The translations under genes and the position numbers were made by a program. From Nitrosomonas sp. (lineage in GTDB: Bacteria > Pseudomonadota > Gammaproteobacteria > Burkholderiales > Nitrosomonadaceae), in the NCBI GenBank assembly GCA_021582655.1, contig CP091135.1:1777308-1841307 (forward strand): a stretch of 64,000 bases of DNA, given 5' to 3'. The notes under the pieces are model-generated. The model did not search any database. It had not been told where the DNA came from and saw only the letters and a program-made list of their open reading frames with translations. Below are positions 29,501 to 36,724 of this stretch, in pieces (position 1 is the stretch's first letter; each line of letters opens with the position of its first letter).

Positions 29501-29566
29501 CCTAATCTGGATCCAGCAACAATCAAGGAATTTGAACTGGAGTTTTCTGTCACCTTTCGAGGATAA
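26522..29566 (+). CDS. Large glycine-repeat protein with helical middle and beta-rich C-terminus
   Basis: This 1014-residue protein is not assigned to a known function. Residues 30-110 are beta-rich (YADTVQLNGDLVLNP). Residues 160-290 hold clusters of Gly-Gly-X repeats (GGNGQQGQDGQDGGDGGAG, GGKGGDGGNGG, GGAGGKKGNNGTPGTGG) interrupted by short beta segments. Residues 360-800 are mainly alpha-helical with coiled-coil character. The last 150 residues look beta-sandwich-like and end KWRLFLPTKNG...FELEFSVTFRG, which reminds me of the C-terminus of Tc-type toxin A subunits; that is a weak impression only. There is no signal peptide or membrane helix. GGAAAG precedes the ATG. The gene is followed after seven bases by a small membrane-protein gene and lies between two toxin-antitoxin remnants, suggesting acquired DNA. 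Confidence 0.75.
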   Translation: MHFRSPPKRYGQQSINMSEKTQRIPGRTFFQYETGDTIYIYSSLEKIVLTTDNKENSDELVYIDTNKHNKIYADTVQLNGDLVLNPKYSFQLFAREMRCLIPGITTIRSNGKSGDAIKSRPIKANKAGRGIDGKNKSGEPYHCTENTQDGHPGAHADASIVSGNNGNNGGEIVLYAHKLVLPDDKSRLSCEALGGNGQQGQDGQDGGDGGAGFYRLYDRFLGKSIYQSGYGGQGGNATYGGKGGDGGNGGTISIWIESASFGTDDIRNRGGAGGKKGNNGTPGTGGKHSNNRSDRSTPGLSYEVTSGSWDAGYTTITYWRIWEKRKDGNRDDREVSTTQAPNGGYTGTAKPDGSSGKEGITNLHFNPDTLASATHLMMLLERAQAMHLIAGLRAEGSISKDTLQQSFKSICELLDWIIQRSAWVQDEGRKKAANRNPLEVRAFEDVFNTAKRLRSYAAAGLSPFGENILDPVIPNLSYDTLDTFLRDNIENLRIIEKEYHDALEAENGYGNEQNAFSRRTNANIALSSITKEQKSKCLEVLRETAAEIESIDQSVFELKEQLIDRADAFKAAVTAFQFPTWSELVEAATMIAFTKYLAPVEGIDLLVKGITETSSDDETKIKKDLIIQETGTLKEDLEGSLRTSYSSLGTIESGEQKLLLADLAQYNKIVQKFMRLSSAKELHQLIQTFFSTVSGKNDLIIQYNNLILKIAQLDERLKNLDAEQAQNLADMSALNDPAVAYLTASLARRYGVVLERCAHELCTLERAYRYSTLEDTSKIFRDLFSVDMQWGGSRDILYHLTPGKLRDCKQELAFAYKSYLNDQTNQPARFPIHNADPGIILKLQPNDKKPGFIKGDGGYAFEFSIVRTQKEQEESSGFGRYIHELASAYDVRLSGDKGNAVKLRVTLHDGHHEKISAILFHGARDTIYGKYDTFHQYQLRSGVNFETITEPQIVGSEYLKKALLQSELDQEVYRRIGPYGKWRLFLPTKNGANPNLDPATIKEFELEFSVTFRG

Positions 29567-29573
29567 AATTAAA

Positions 29574-30044
29574 ATGAATGTGGCAGCTGATTCAGTCGCA
29601 TTGTCATTTCTGTCAGACATGTCGGTCGCGCCTGATCTGGGATTGGCCTACGGAAAGAAATTGAGAGCGTGGAAAGATGAGGACACCAGTGATGATGGCA
29701 TACGCAAGTGGTTTCTCGACTTGGATTACACGCTGGCAAATCCCAATCTCTCAGAAATTGCAGCGGGAAAAGTCAGTTTAATTAAAGGCTTCTTAGATGC
29801 CATCACACAAGACGTGCAACAATTCGATACGCCCAACTGTTTGGGCAACAGGTACAAAAAATTGATCCATTGCGTCTTAAACTTGTTGCATCTGCGTCAG
29901 AACAGTCCCGAAGTGAAGAAGATGCTGATGGACAACGGTGGTCTCTACGGTTTTTACCGGCTTGGGCTTCCTTGCTTACATCATAATTTCCTATATCCAG
30001 GGCAAGGGAGAAAAACCGACGGTTCGCAAATTGACGGAGGTTGA
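29574..30044 (+). CDS. Partner protein of the glycine-repeat gene, soluble part; probably frameshifted
   Basis: The start at 29574 is chosen because AGGA precedes it and the longer frame from 29457 runs inside the preceding gene. The 156-residue product is unrecognised; it is helical and acidic at first (WKDEDTSDDGIRKWFLDLDYTLANPN). From about 29935 the reading frame becomes atypical (CLHHNFLYPGQGRKTDG), while the frame one base ahead opens into a membrane helix and coiled coil. A one-base loss near 29920-29938 would join them. It lies seven bases after the glycine-repeat gene and is probably co-transcribed. Confidence 0.6.
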   Translation: MNVAADSVALSFLSDMSVAPDLGLAYGKKLRAWKDEDTSDDGIRKWFLDLDYTLANPNLSEIAAGKVSLIKGFLDAITQDVQQFDTPNCLGNRYKKLIHCVLNLLHLRQNSPEVKKMLMDNGGLYGFYRLGLPCLHHNFLYPGQGRKTDGSQIDGG

Positions 30045-30135
30045 GAATCAATTGAAAACGATCAAAGAAAATATGCCAGCTTATGATCTTCTTAATACAG
30101 TGTATGACGTACAACTAGAGATAGAATGTCGGTGA
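29938..30135 (+). pseudogene. Displaced C-terminal part: membrane helix plus coiled coil
   Basis: Read from GTG 29938 in the +1 frame relative to the preceding gene, this gives TVFTGLGFLAYIIISYI, a membrane helix, then KLTEVENQLKTIKENMPAYDLL, a short heptad-like helix. It has no ribosome site and overlaps the upstream frame by 107 bases, so it is more likely the detached C-terminus of that gene than a separate gene. Its last codons and stop lie in sequence that belongs to the second toxin-antitoxin remnant, so it was also cut at its 3' end. Confidence 0.5.
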
Positions 30136-30346
30136 GGGCAAGCAGTTCATTTCGGTTTCATTGTAATGATTCAGACCCGATCTGACACTTACCCGATTCG
30201 CCCATTGACGCGTCGCATGTTTTTTTGCCAATGGATATTTGTTTATTATTTTCACCGGTAATCGTGCGACGAGATTTGTTCCACGAGAACATAAACTTCA
30301 TCGTTGTTGATTTTATAAACAAACCGGCACTGCTGATTTAACCGTA
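30124..30346 (-). pseudogene. Second remnant of the RelE-type toxin-antitoxin locus
   Basis: Minus-strand codons 30344-30252 read RLNQQCRFVYKINNDEVYVL and end SSHDYR, a near copy of the toxin C-terminus at 25880-26000. The following part, down to 30124, resembles the antitoxin start (KYPLAKKHATR) and, after about 40 unrelated bases, its HTH (matching GTCGGTGAGGGCA on the plus strand). Nothing here is translatable as a whole. The unrelated bases contain GATCTGACACTTACCCGATT, which recurs near 41515. No other gene lies in 30136-30438. Confidence 0.7.
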
Positions 30347-30438
30347 AACAATCACAGGAGTCACTCTTGACATTACGCCGTCTTCCTCTTGGCAATCGGA
30401 CGAAGCGGCTTCACTAGACCGCCCATTGCCAATCCACC

Positions 30439-31104
30439 TCAGCCACGCAAACTGATAATCGGCCAGTTGTTTCTTTCCGCGTGGCTTTTCAGCGTCGGAT
30501 CGGGATCAACCGCCACCGGGTGCGTGACTTTACTGAGCAGCGGCAGATCATTCAGCGAATCGCTGTAAAACCAACTGCGCAGGAACGACAGCCAGGTGAG
30601 ATTGTGCACGTCCAGCCATGTTTCCAGTCGCTCGATTTTGCCTTCACGGAACGACGGCGTGCCGGTAACGCGGCCGGTAAATTCGCCGTCTTTTTCCTCC
30701 GGCTCGGTCGCGATCAGGTGCTCGACACCGAGCGCCTGCGCAATCGGTGCCGTCACGAAACTGTTGGTTGCGGTGATGATAATGCACAAATCGCCATCCA
30801 GCTTATGCCGTTCCAATAACTCACCAGTACCCGGCGCGATCAGTGGCATGATTTTTTTTGCCATGAATTCTTTCCGCCATGTTTCAAGCTGAACGCGCGG
30901 ATGACGCGCCAGCGGTTTGAGTTGAAAATTCAGAAACTCATGAATATCTAATGTTCCCGCCTTATATTGCTCATAAAACTCAATATTTTTCGCTTCATGC
31001 AATTCGCGATCCAATGCTTTCTTTTCGATCAGAAATTGCGCCCATTGAAAATCGCTGTCGCCGGCGATCAGTGTATTATCCAAATCAAATAAAGCTAAGT
31101 TCAT
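30439..31104 (-). CDS. HAD-superfamily phosphatase, subclass IB
   Basis: A 221-residue hydrolase beginning MNLALFDLDNTLIAGDSD, where DLDNT holds the nucleophile and acid/base aspartates. Motif II is in IIITATNSFVT and motif IV in FYSDSLNDLPLL. This is the SerB-like HAD-IB family; the substrate (phosphoserine or another phosphomonoester) cannot be decided. The start at 31104 overlaps the hda stop by one base (TGATG), so translation is coupled, and this rules out the longer frame from 31269, which would run far into hda. Confidence 0.9.
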   Translation of the reverse strand: MNLALFDLDNTLIAGDSDFQWAQFLIEKKALDRELHEAKNIEFYEQYKAGTLDIHEFLNFQLKPLARHPRVQLETWRKEFMAKKIMPLIAPGTGELLERHKLDGDLCIIITATNSFVTAPIAQALGVEHLIATEPEEKDGEFTGRVTGTPSFREGKIERLETWLDVHNLTWLSFLRSWFYSDSLNDLPLLSKVTHPVAVDPDPTLKSHAERNNWPIISLRG

Positions 31105-31781
31105 CAAGTCACCCGTAATAATTCTCTTAACAATGGAATGGTCATTTGCCGCTGATGCGTCAACGCATACCGATCCAAAGCGTCCAGCAGCATCATCAAC
31201 GACGGTAAATCGCGTTGTCCGTGCCTCAGCAAATACAGGCAAATCTCCGGCGGCAGGTCGTAGCCACATTCATCGGCATACGTCCGCATCGCTTGCATTT
31301 TTTCCGTTTCGGTCAATTCATGAATCTGATAGACCAATCCCCACCCCAAACGCGTCACCAGATCCTGGCGCAGCGTCAAATGCATCGGCGCCACCGTACC
31401 GCTGATCAGCAATACCGTTTGACTTTCGTCGCGCAACCGGTTGTACCAATGAAACATATCGATCTGGCGGGATGCGTTTAAACCGTCGATATCGTCAATG
31501 GTCACACAATGAACGTCGTGATCGACAGTAAATCCGCATGGATTCCGGGCGCAGCAATATACCGCTTTTGTGCCTTGCTGCACATAGCCGGACACCACGG
31601 CTTGCAACAAATGCGTCTTACCGCAACCGGGATTGCCCCACACATAAATGAAGCGTTCCTTCGCTTTGCCCGACAGTAGATCATGCAACAACTGCAACAG
31701 CTCTCGGTTTCGCCCTGGCTGAAAATTCGCCAAAGTCGGTAACGGTGCGGGGTGGATATCCAATAGCAATTGCTGCATCAT
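31104..31781 (-). CDS. hda: DnaA-related regulatory inactivator Hda
   Basis: The 225-residue AAA+ protein has Walker A GNPGCGKTHLL and Walker B-like VTIDDIDGLN, followed by DnaA-like GTVAPMHLTLRQDLVTRLGWGLVYQI. It lacks the DNA-binding domain of DnaA, as Hda does. The N-terminal QQLLLDI matches the clamp-binding motif by which Hda contacts the DNA polymerase sliding clamp. It stimulates hydrolysis of ATP bound to DnaA and so limits initiation. Two adjacent ATGs are possible starts. It lies downstream of an AI-2E family permease gene. Confidence 0.93.
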   Translation of the reverse strand: MMQQLLLDIHPAPLPTLANFQPGRNRELLQLLHDLLSGKAKERFIYVWGNPGCGKTHLLQAVVSGYVQQGTKAVYCCARNPCGFTVDHDVHCVTIDDIDGLNASRQIDMFHWYNRLRDESQTVLLISGTVAPMHLTLRQDLVTRLGWGLVYQIHELTETEKMQAMRTYADECGYDLPPEICLYLLRHGQRDLPSLMMLLDALDRYALTHQRQMTIPLLRELLRVT

Positions 31782-31816
31782 CGTGGTACGGCAAATTCGC
31801 CGGTACTTGGCACTGG

Positions 31817-32884
31817 CTATAAGTTATAGAGATTACTGCCCAAATAGCGCTGGTGAATGTGGCGTAACCAAACCAGCAATACCGCGCTTACCGGCAACGC
31901 CAGCAAAATACCGAAGAAACCGAAAAGCTGACCGAACGCCATCAATGCGAAAATGACCACGACAGGATGCAAGCCGATCCGGTCGCCGACCAGCCAAGGT
32001 GTAATCAGCATTCCCTCCAGCATTTGACCGACCGCAAAAACGATCCACACCGGAATCACCGCCCCCCAATCCTGGAATTGCATCAGCACAGCAGCGGTAG
32101 CCAGCGTTAAGCCGACGATCATGCCAAGATAAGGTACAAATACCAGAACACCGGCGACCAGACCGATCGGCAGCGCGAACTCCAATCCCACCGCCCACAA
32201 TCCACTGATATAGCAAATGCTCATCAGCATAATCACCGCCAATTGCCCGCGCAGAAATTCAGCCAGAATGCGATCGGTTTCACGCGCCAATTGAGTGACT
32301 TGGTGATGCCAGTAGCGCGGAATCATCTCGTCGACCAGCTTGATCAGCGTATCCCAATCGCGCAATAAATAAAACAACACCACCGGCACCAGCAGCAAAT
32401 TGATAAAAAATTCCACAATCGCCATGCCGCCGCTGGTGATCGACGGCAGCACTTTCGCGGCAACGCCGCCGGCGCTTTGCCAATGCTCGGACACCGCTTG
32501 CTTCAACAGATTCATATCCGGTTCCAGGCTAATCTTGAATTTTTGTTCCAGCCATGGAATCACCTGATTCTTAAGAATGTCGAGATAACCGGGCATTTTA
32601 TTCACCACCCGCCGGATCTCCTCCTCGAACAGCGGTACCATGATCAGAATCAGCGCGCAAAATACGCCCATCAGCAATAGCATGATCATGATTGCACCAG
32701 CGGTACGGGGAATGTTTCTTTCAGCCATACGGCTTACTGCCGGATTACAAATATAAGCAATCACCGCCGCCAGTAAAAACGGGGTCAGAATCGGGCTGAG
32801 CAAATAAATCACGCCCCCGGACAGGCCGGCCAGCACCAACCACCACAGATGGTTCAAATCTTCCGATCGTTCTGTACTCATCAA
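31817..32884 (-). CDS. AI-2E family (PerM/UPF0118) transporter
   Basis: The 355-residue membrane protein has about eight helices with the family pattern: an N-terminal pair (VIYLLSPILTPFLLAAVIAYI), a soluble helical stretch (EEEIRRVVNKMPGYLDILKNQ), and C-terminal helices with GMIVGLTLATAAVLMQF and HPVVVIFALMAFGQLFGFFGILLALPV. Members export or exchange small molecules or ions; the name comes from the Escherichia coli AI-2 exporter, and the substrate here is unknown. It lies 35 bases upstream of hda on the same strand, an order shared with many Betaproteobacteria as far as I recall. Confidence 0.9.
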   Translation of the reverse strand: MMSTERSEDLNHLWWLVLAGLSGGVIYLLSPILTPFLLAAVIAYICNPAVSRMAERNIPRTAGAIMIMLLLMGVFCALILIMVPLFEEEIRRVVNKMPGYLDILKNQVIPWLEQKFKISLEPDMNLLKQAVSEHWQSAGGVAAKVLPSITSGGMAIVEFFINLLLVPVVLFYLLRDWDTLIKLVDEMIPRYWHHQVTQLARETDRILAEFLRGQLAVIMLMSICYISGLWAVGLEFALPIGLVAGVLVFVPYLGMIVGLTLATAAVLMQFQDWGAVIPVWIVFAVGQMLEGMLITPWLVGDRIGLHPVVVIFALMAFGQLFGFFGILLALPVSAVLLVWLRHIHQRYLGSNLYNL

Positions 32885-32891
32885 TCTTTAT

Positions 32892-34280
32892 TCAACCCGC
32901 TTTTGCCTTCAACGCGTGACTGGCCAAATTCTTGCCCAGTTCCCAGATGGAACCGGGAACCTGGTGCGTATCGGCAATCGTTTTAGTACAGGCTTGAACG
33001 ATGCGATCCAAATCCTGCTGATTCAGTATCAGCGGCGGCAGCAATTTGACCACGTTCATACCGTGTCCGGCAACTTGCGTCAAAATTCGATGTTCTTTGA
33101 ACAACGGAATGGTAATCATCTGGCAGAACAACCCTTTGTTGGCCGCCTCCAACATCATCCACGCAGCTTTCAGCGACAAACTGTCCGGCGCTTTGAATTC
33201 GATCGCGATCATCGCACCTTTACCGCGCGCCTCGCTAAAGAACTCGTATCGATCCGATAATGCATTCAACCGTGCGATCAGATCGTTACCGATTTTTGCA
33301 CTGTTCTCAACCAATTTTTCCGCCTTAATCACTTCCAGGCTCGCCAACCCCGCCGCCATCGCCATGTTGTTCTTCGAAAACGTGGAGCCGTGCACCACCG
33401 CACGATCCATACGGTTAAACACGCTCTCCATCACCCGCTGCGTCATCGCTACCGCACCGACCGGCACGAAACCGCCGGACAACGCTTTCGCCATGCAGAT
33501 CATGTCGGGCTTCACACCCCAATGTTCGATCGCCCAGAATTTTCCGGTACGCCCCAAACCGGTCTGAATCTCGTCGGCAACGAATAAGGTACCGTATTGC
33601 TTGCACAGCCGCTCCACCCCGGACAGATAGTTGTCATCCGGAATGTTGACGCCCTTGCCTTGGATCGGCTCCACCACAAACGCCGCCACATCGCGATTAC
33701 TCAGCGCTCGTTCCAAAGCCGCCAAATTGTTGAACGGAACCGAACCGCAATCCTGCAACAGTGGCCCGAAACCATCCTTGAAAATCTGTTCGCCGTTCAG
33801 CGACAGCGCTCCCATCGTCAATCCGTGATAGGCATGATCACAGCAAATAATACGATTGCGCCGGGTGGTATAGCGCGCAAACTTGAGCGCCGCTTCCACC
33901 GCTTCGGTGCCGGAATTACAAAAGAATATACGATCGAGATTATCCGGTACCGTAGTCAAAATCTCCTTGGCCAGCAATCCGCTTAAAACGGATACATCCA
34001 TTTGCACCAAGTCAGGCATTTCGAGCGATAACACCTCTTTCAACGCATTGACGATCACCGGATGATTGCGGCCAAACGCATACACCCCGAAGCCACTCAA
34101 CAAATCCAAATACTCGTTACCTTGGTCATCGTACAAATACTGTCCCACCGCGCGTTGGTAATTGCGGTCGTACCCGATCGTCTTCAACACCCGTACCATC
34201 TGTGCGTTCAGGTAATGCTCGTGCAATTCAAACTTATCGGCACGGTGTTGAGATAACAAGCTGGCTATGCTGAAAGACAT
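32892..34280 (-). CDS. Class III PLP aminotransferase, HpnO-like
   Basis: The 462-residue enzyme has the class III fold: FFCNSGTEAVEAALKFAR, HAYHGLTMGALSLNG, FVADEIQTGLGRTG and the PLP lysine in MAKALSGGFVPVGA. The N-terminal segment (HEHYLNAQMVRVLKTIGYDRNY) and DLLSGFGVYAFGRNHP agree with the group that includes HpnO, the aminotransferase forming aminobacteriohopanetriol; I make this link from memory of the motif, not a search. Acetylornithine-type aminotransferase is the alternative. No other hopanoid gene is in the window. It lies seven bases before the AI-2E family gene. Confidence 0.8.
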   Translation of the reverse strand: MSFSIASLLSQHRADKFELHEHYLNAQMVRVLKTIGYDRNYQRAVGQYLYDDQGNEYLDLLSGFGVYAFGRNHPVIVNALKEVLSLEMPDLVQMDVSVLSGLLAKEILTTVPDNLDRIFFCNSGTEAVEAALKFARYTTRRNRIICCDHAYHGLTMGALSLNGEQIFKDGFGPLLQDCGSVPFNNLAALERALSNRDVAAFVVEPIQGKGVNIPDDNYLSGVERLCKQYGTLFVADEIQTGLGRTGKFWAIEHWGVKPDMICMAKALSGGFVPVGAVAMTQRVMESVFNRMDRAVVHGSTFSKNNMAMAAGLASLEVIKAEKLVENSAKIGNDLIARLNALSDRYEFFSEARGKGAMIAIEFKAPDSLSLKAAWMMLEAANKGLFCQMITIPLFKEHRILTQVAGHGMNVVKLLPPLILNQQDLDRIVQACTKTIADTHQVPGSIWELGKNLASHALKAKAG

Positions 34281-34394
34281 GAAACGACCTCTGTATTAAA
34301 CGAATACCGTAAAGGCAGTGTTGAAACTCGCGGGCTTCCGGCCGGAAATCCACGATTACGATAATTATTGAAGATCTTGAACGATGAGATGAAA

Positions 34395-34429
34395 ATGAAT
34401 CCGGCTGCACGCCGGAATCTCGGATTCAT
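34395..34429 (-). terminator. Possible terminator of the small membrane protein gene
   Basis: ATGAATCCG (34395-34403) pairs with CGGATTCAT (34421-34429), and CCGGC/GCCGG can pair inside. On the minus strand the stem is followed by TTTTCATCT, a modest T-run. It lies 66 bases after the gene at 34496-34744 and upstream of the aminotransferase. Confidence 0.4.
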
Positions 34430-34495
34430 CTTGTTATTGAATGATACGGACACACTGAATCGGTTGTTTTTTCTGCAGTTCGGTAATAATCGGTA

Positions 34496-34744
34496 TCAAG
34501 CCGCATAAAAATTGATGATGTATTTGACCACACCGCTTAGACCCATAATGATCATAATCAACCCACCGACGATCGCGGTACCTTCCAGTACGATAGAAAA
34601 CAACGCTCGCGTCGTACTTTCAAATTCTTCCTCACCGGACATATTTCTTCGATTTTCCCGGCGGCTCTTGACCCACAACTGCAACCATATCGCCACAGGA
34701 ATAATCAGTAAGGAAAACATTAAGACAATTTCAGCATCTTCCAT
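34496..34744 (-). CDS. Small two-span membrane protein, 82 residues
   Basis: The protein has two hydrophobic helices, EIVLMFSLLIIPVAIWLQLW (near the N-terminus) and IVLEGTAIVGGLIMIIMGLSGVV, joined by a charged loop (KSRRENRRNMSGEEEFEST). GGAG lies about nine bases before the ATG. I do not recognise the family. The loop is strongly basic then acidic, which predicts a cytoplasmic location. It is upstream of the aminotransferase gene on the same strand, separated by a possible terminator, so it is probably its own unit. Confidence 0.65.
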   Translation of the reverse strand: MEDAEIVLMFSLLIIPVAIWLQLWVKSRRENRRNMSGEEEFESTTRALFSIVLEGTAIVGGLIMIIMGLSGVVKYIINFYAA

Positions 34745-34788
34745 TAAGCCAACTCCAATTTAAAAAGCAATAATTCAAGAAACAAACC

Positions 34789-34938
34789 TAAGGAAACGCT
34801 GATTGACTGCACCAGCGAATCGCTTCGTTGCTAAGGTAATTCGCTTACCCGTTTATCTTATTGACAGGTGTCGACACCGCGCTCCGCATGTCTTGCACTT
34901 CTCCCGTTCGCCGAGTTAATCGGCGTTTCCCCACTTAA
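34789..34938 (+). mobile_element. MITE-like element, copy B
   Basis: Begins TAAGGAAACGCTGATTGACT and ends GAGTTAATCGGCGTTTCCCC, imperfect terminal inverted repeats of the same family as 24569-24719. The middle has diverged but keeps GCGAATCGCTTCGTTGC and TTTATCTTATTGACA. It fills part of the 471-base gap before lemA; the remainder (34939-35215) shows no gene. Confidence 0.75.
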
Positions 34939-35215
34939 CAAACACGGCGACACAGATCGTTTTTCAACGGCCTGTTAAAACGCATAGATTACCCTAAACG
35001 GAGTGGTTTGATAAAGATTTTTGCTAATCCCCGGCTATACCGCAAACAGTTTCTTAAAGATCGAAAACAATCCTGTTCCACTGATTCTGGGTCATAAAGC
35101 CGGCATCCCCAATCCGGCTAACAACCCGGATTGCAAAATAATTTTCAACTGGTATTGTAAGGGGGTGGGTTCAACGTCACACACAATCCGTTTCATATTT
35201 TCTGGGGAGAAATTT

Positions 35216-35824
35216 ATGCGTCATGCAATTTCGACTGCAGCCATGATTGTCGCATTGGTGCTGAGCGGCTGCAGTTACAATACGCTGCAATCGACCGACG
35301 AACAGATCAAAGCCAGTTGGGCGGAAGTATTGAATCAATACCAGCGTCGCGCCGATCTGGTACCGAATTTGGTCAATACGGTAAAGGGATTTGCGGCGCA
35401 AGAAAAAGACGTGCTGCTCGGTGTCGCCGATGCCCGCTCCAAAGTAGGCGGCATACAGGCTACGCCGGAACTGATCAACGACCCGGACGCATTTTCCAAA
35501 TTCCAGCAAGCGCAAAGCCAGCTCTCCGGCGCGCTATCCAGATTGCTGATGGTGACGGAGAGTTATCCCGAATTGAAATCCGATACCAATTTCCGCGACT
35601 TGCAAGCACAACTCGAAGGCACCGAGAATCGCATCACCGTGGCCCGCAACCGCTATATCAAGGCAGTGCAGGAATACAATACCGTGGTGCGCTCTTTTCC
35701 CGGCAATCTGACCGCAATGCTGTTCGGCTATCAAACCAAACCCGGCTTCGGTGTCGACAATGAGCAGGAAATCTCATCCGCACCGAAAGTCGATTTCGGT
35801 GCACCGGCATCAACCGGAAAATAA
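35216..35824 (+). CDS. lemA: LemA family lipoprotein
   Basis: The 202-residue protein starts at 35216, with GGGGAGA before the ATG and a signal peptide ending in the lipobox LSGC. The body has the LemA pattern: IKASWAEVLNQYQRRADLVPNLVNTVKGFA, then long helices and TVARNRYIKAVQEYNTVVRSFPGNLTAMLFGY. LemA proteins form a helical bundle and are usually found beside TPM-domain genes, as here; their function is poorly known. The longer frame from 35021 has no ribosome site and would bury the signal peptide. It is the first gene of a unit that runs on into the hydrogenase-maturation genes. Confidence 0.94.
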   Translation: MRHAISTAAMIVALVLSGCSYNTLQSTDEQIKASWAEVLNQYQRRADLVPNLVNTVKGFAAQEKDVLLGVADARSKVGGIQATPELINDPDAFSKFQQAQSQLSGALSRLLMVTESYPELKSDTNFRDLQAQLEGTENRITVARNRYIKAVQEYNTVVRSFPGNLTAMLFGYQTKPGFGVDNEQEISSAPKVDFGAPASTGK

Positions 35825-35833
35825 TCACCCCGA

Positions 35834-36724
35834 ATGACCATGAAACCGGCATCGCTGATCACCCGAAAAACTGTACAACGATTACACTGCTGTTATTTCA
35901 TTTTATTATGCCTGGCACTGGCAGTTTCGCATGTGCAAGCGGAAGTCGCCGTGCCACCCCTGAAAAGGCATGTCACCGACCTGACCGCAACGCTATCGGC
36001 GCAAGAGGTTGCGTCATTGGAGCAACGATTGGCCGCGTTTGAAAGTACCGGTGGCAGCCAAATCGCGGTACTGATGATACCGACCACGCAACCGGAAGCC
36101 ATCGAACAATACGCAATGCGCGTGGCGGAAACCTGGAAACCGGGGCGCAAAGGCATCGACGACGGCGTTCTGTTGCTGATCGCCAAAAACGACCGTGCAT
36201 TGCGCATCGAAGTGGGTTACGGACTGGAAGGCGCGATCACCGATGCCGCAGCCAAGCGGATCATCGCCGAAATCATCACACCGCTGTTCAAACAAGGTCA
36301 TTTCGGCACCGGCATACAAGCCGGGCTCGAAGCCGTCATGCGGCTGATCCAAGGCGAAGCGTTGCCTCCGCCGCAAGCAAAGCCTTCAGCAAACACACCA
36401 TCCGATCTCGATAATTTCCTGTCGATTCTGATTTTCTCTTTACTATTGGGCCGCGTATTGCAGGTGTTCCTGGGTCGACTGGCGGGATCTGGAGTTACCG
36501 GTGTCGGCCTCGGCTTCGTCGGTTGGTTGATTTCTTCATCTGTGATGATGGCAATCATCATCGCAATCGTCGCATTCGTTCTGAATCTGTTTCTGCATGC
36601 AAACCCAGGCATTTACCGCGCCGGCCGCGGCTGGTCAGGTCATGACCGGTATCGTGGCGGCTTCGGTGGCGGTGGATTCGGCGGCGGCGGTTTTGGCGGC
36701 GGTGGTGCGTCGGGGAGGTGGTAA
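35834..36724 (+). CDS. TPM-domain membrane protein (YgcG type) with glycine-rich tail
   Basis: The 296-residue protein has a signal peptide (HCCYFILLCLALAVSHVQA), a TPM domain (KRHVTDLTATLSAQEVASLEQ ... IAVLMIPTTQPEAIEQYAMRVAETW, GIDDGVLLLIAKNDRALRIEVGYGLEG), then two or three hydrophobic segments and a tail of GGGFGGGGFGGGG repeats ending GASGRW. This is the usual layout of YgcG-like proteins encoded after lemA. It probably faces the periplasm from the inner membrane. It starts nine bases after lemA and is directly followed by a second TPM gene. Confidence 0.92.
   Translation: MTMKPASLITRKTVQRLHCCYFILLCLALAVSHVQAEVAVPPLKRHVTDLTATLSAQEVASLEQRLAAFESTGGSQIAVLMIPTTQPEAIEQYAMRVAETWKPGRKGIDDGVLLLIAKNDRALRIEVGYGLEGAITDAAAKRIIAEIITPLFKQGHFGTGIQAGLEAVMRLIQGEALPPPQAKPSANTPSDLDNFLSILIFSLLLGRVLQVFLGRLAGSGVTGVGLGFVGWLISSSVMMAIIIAIVAFVLNLFLHANPGIYRAGRGWSGHDRYRGGFGGGGFGGGGFGGGGASGRW

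Noticed and set aside
29457-29573. Longer N-terminus for the partner gene downstream of the glycine-repeat gene
   Set aside because: The extension lies wholly within the coding end of the preceding gene, while a ribosome site stands before ATG 29574.
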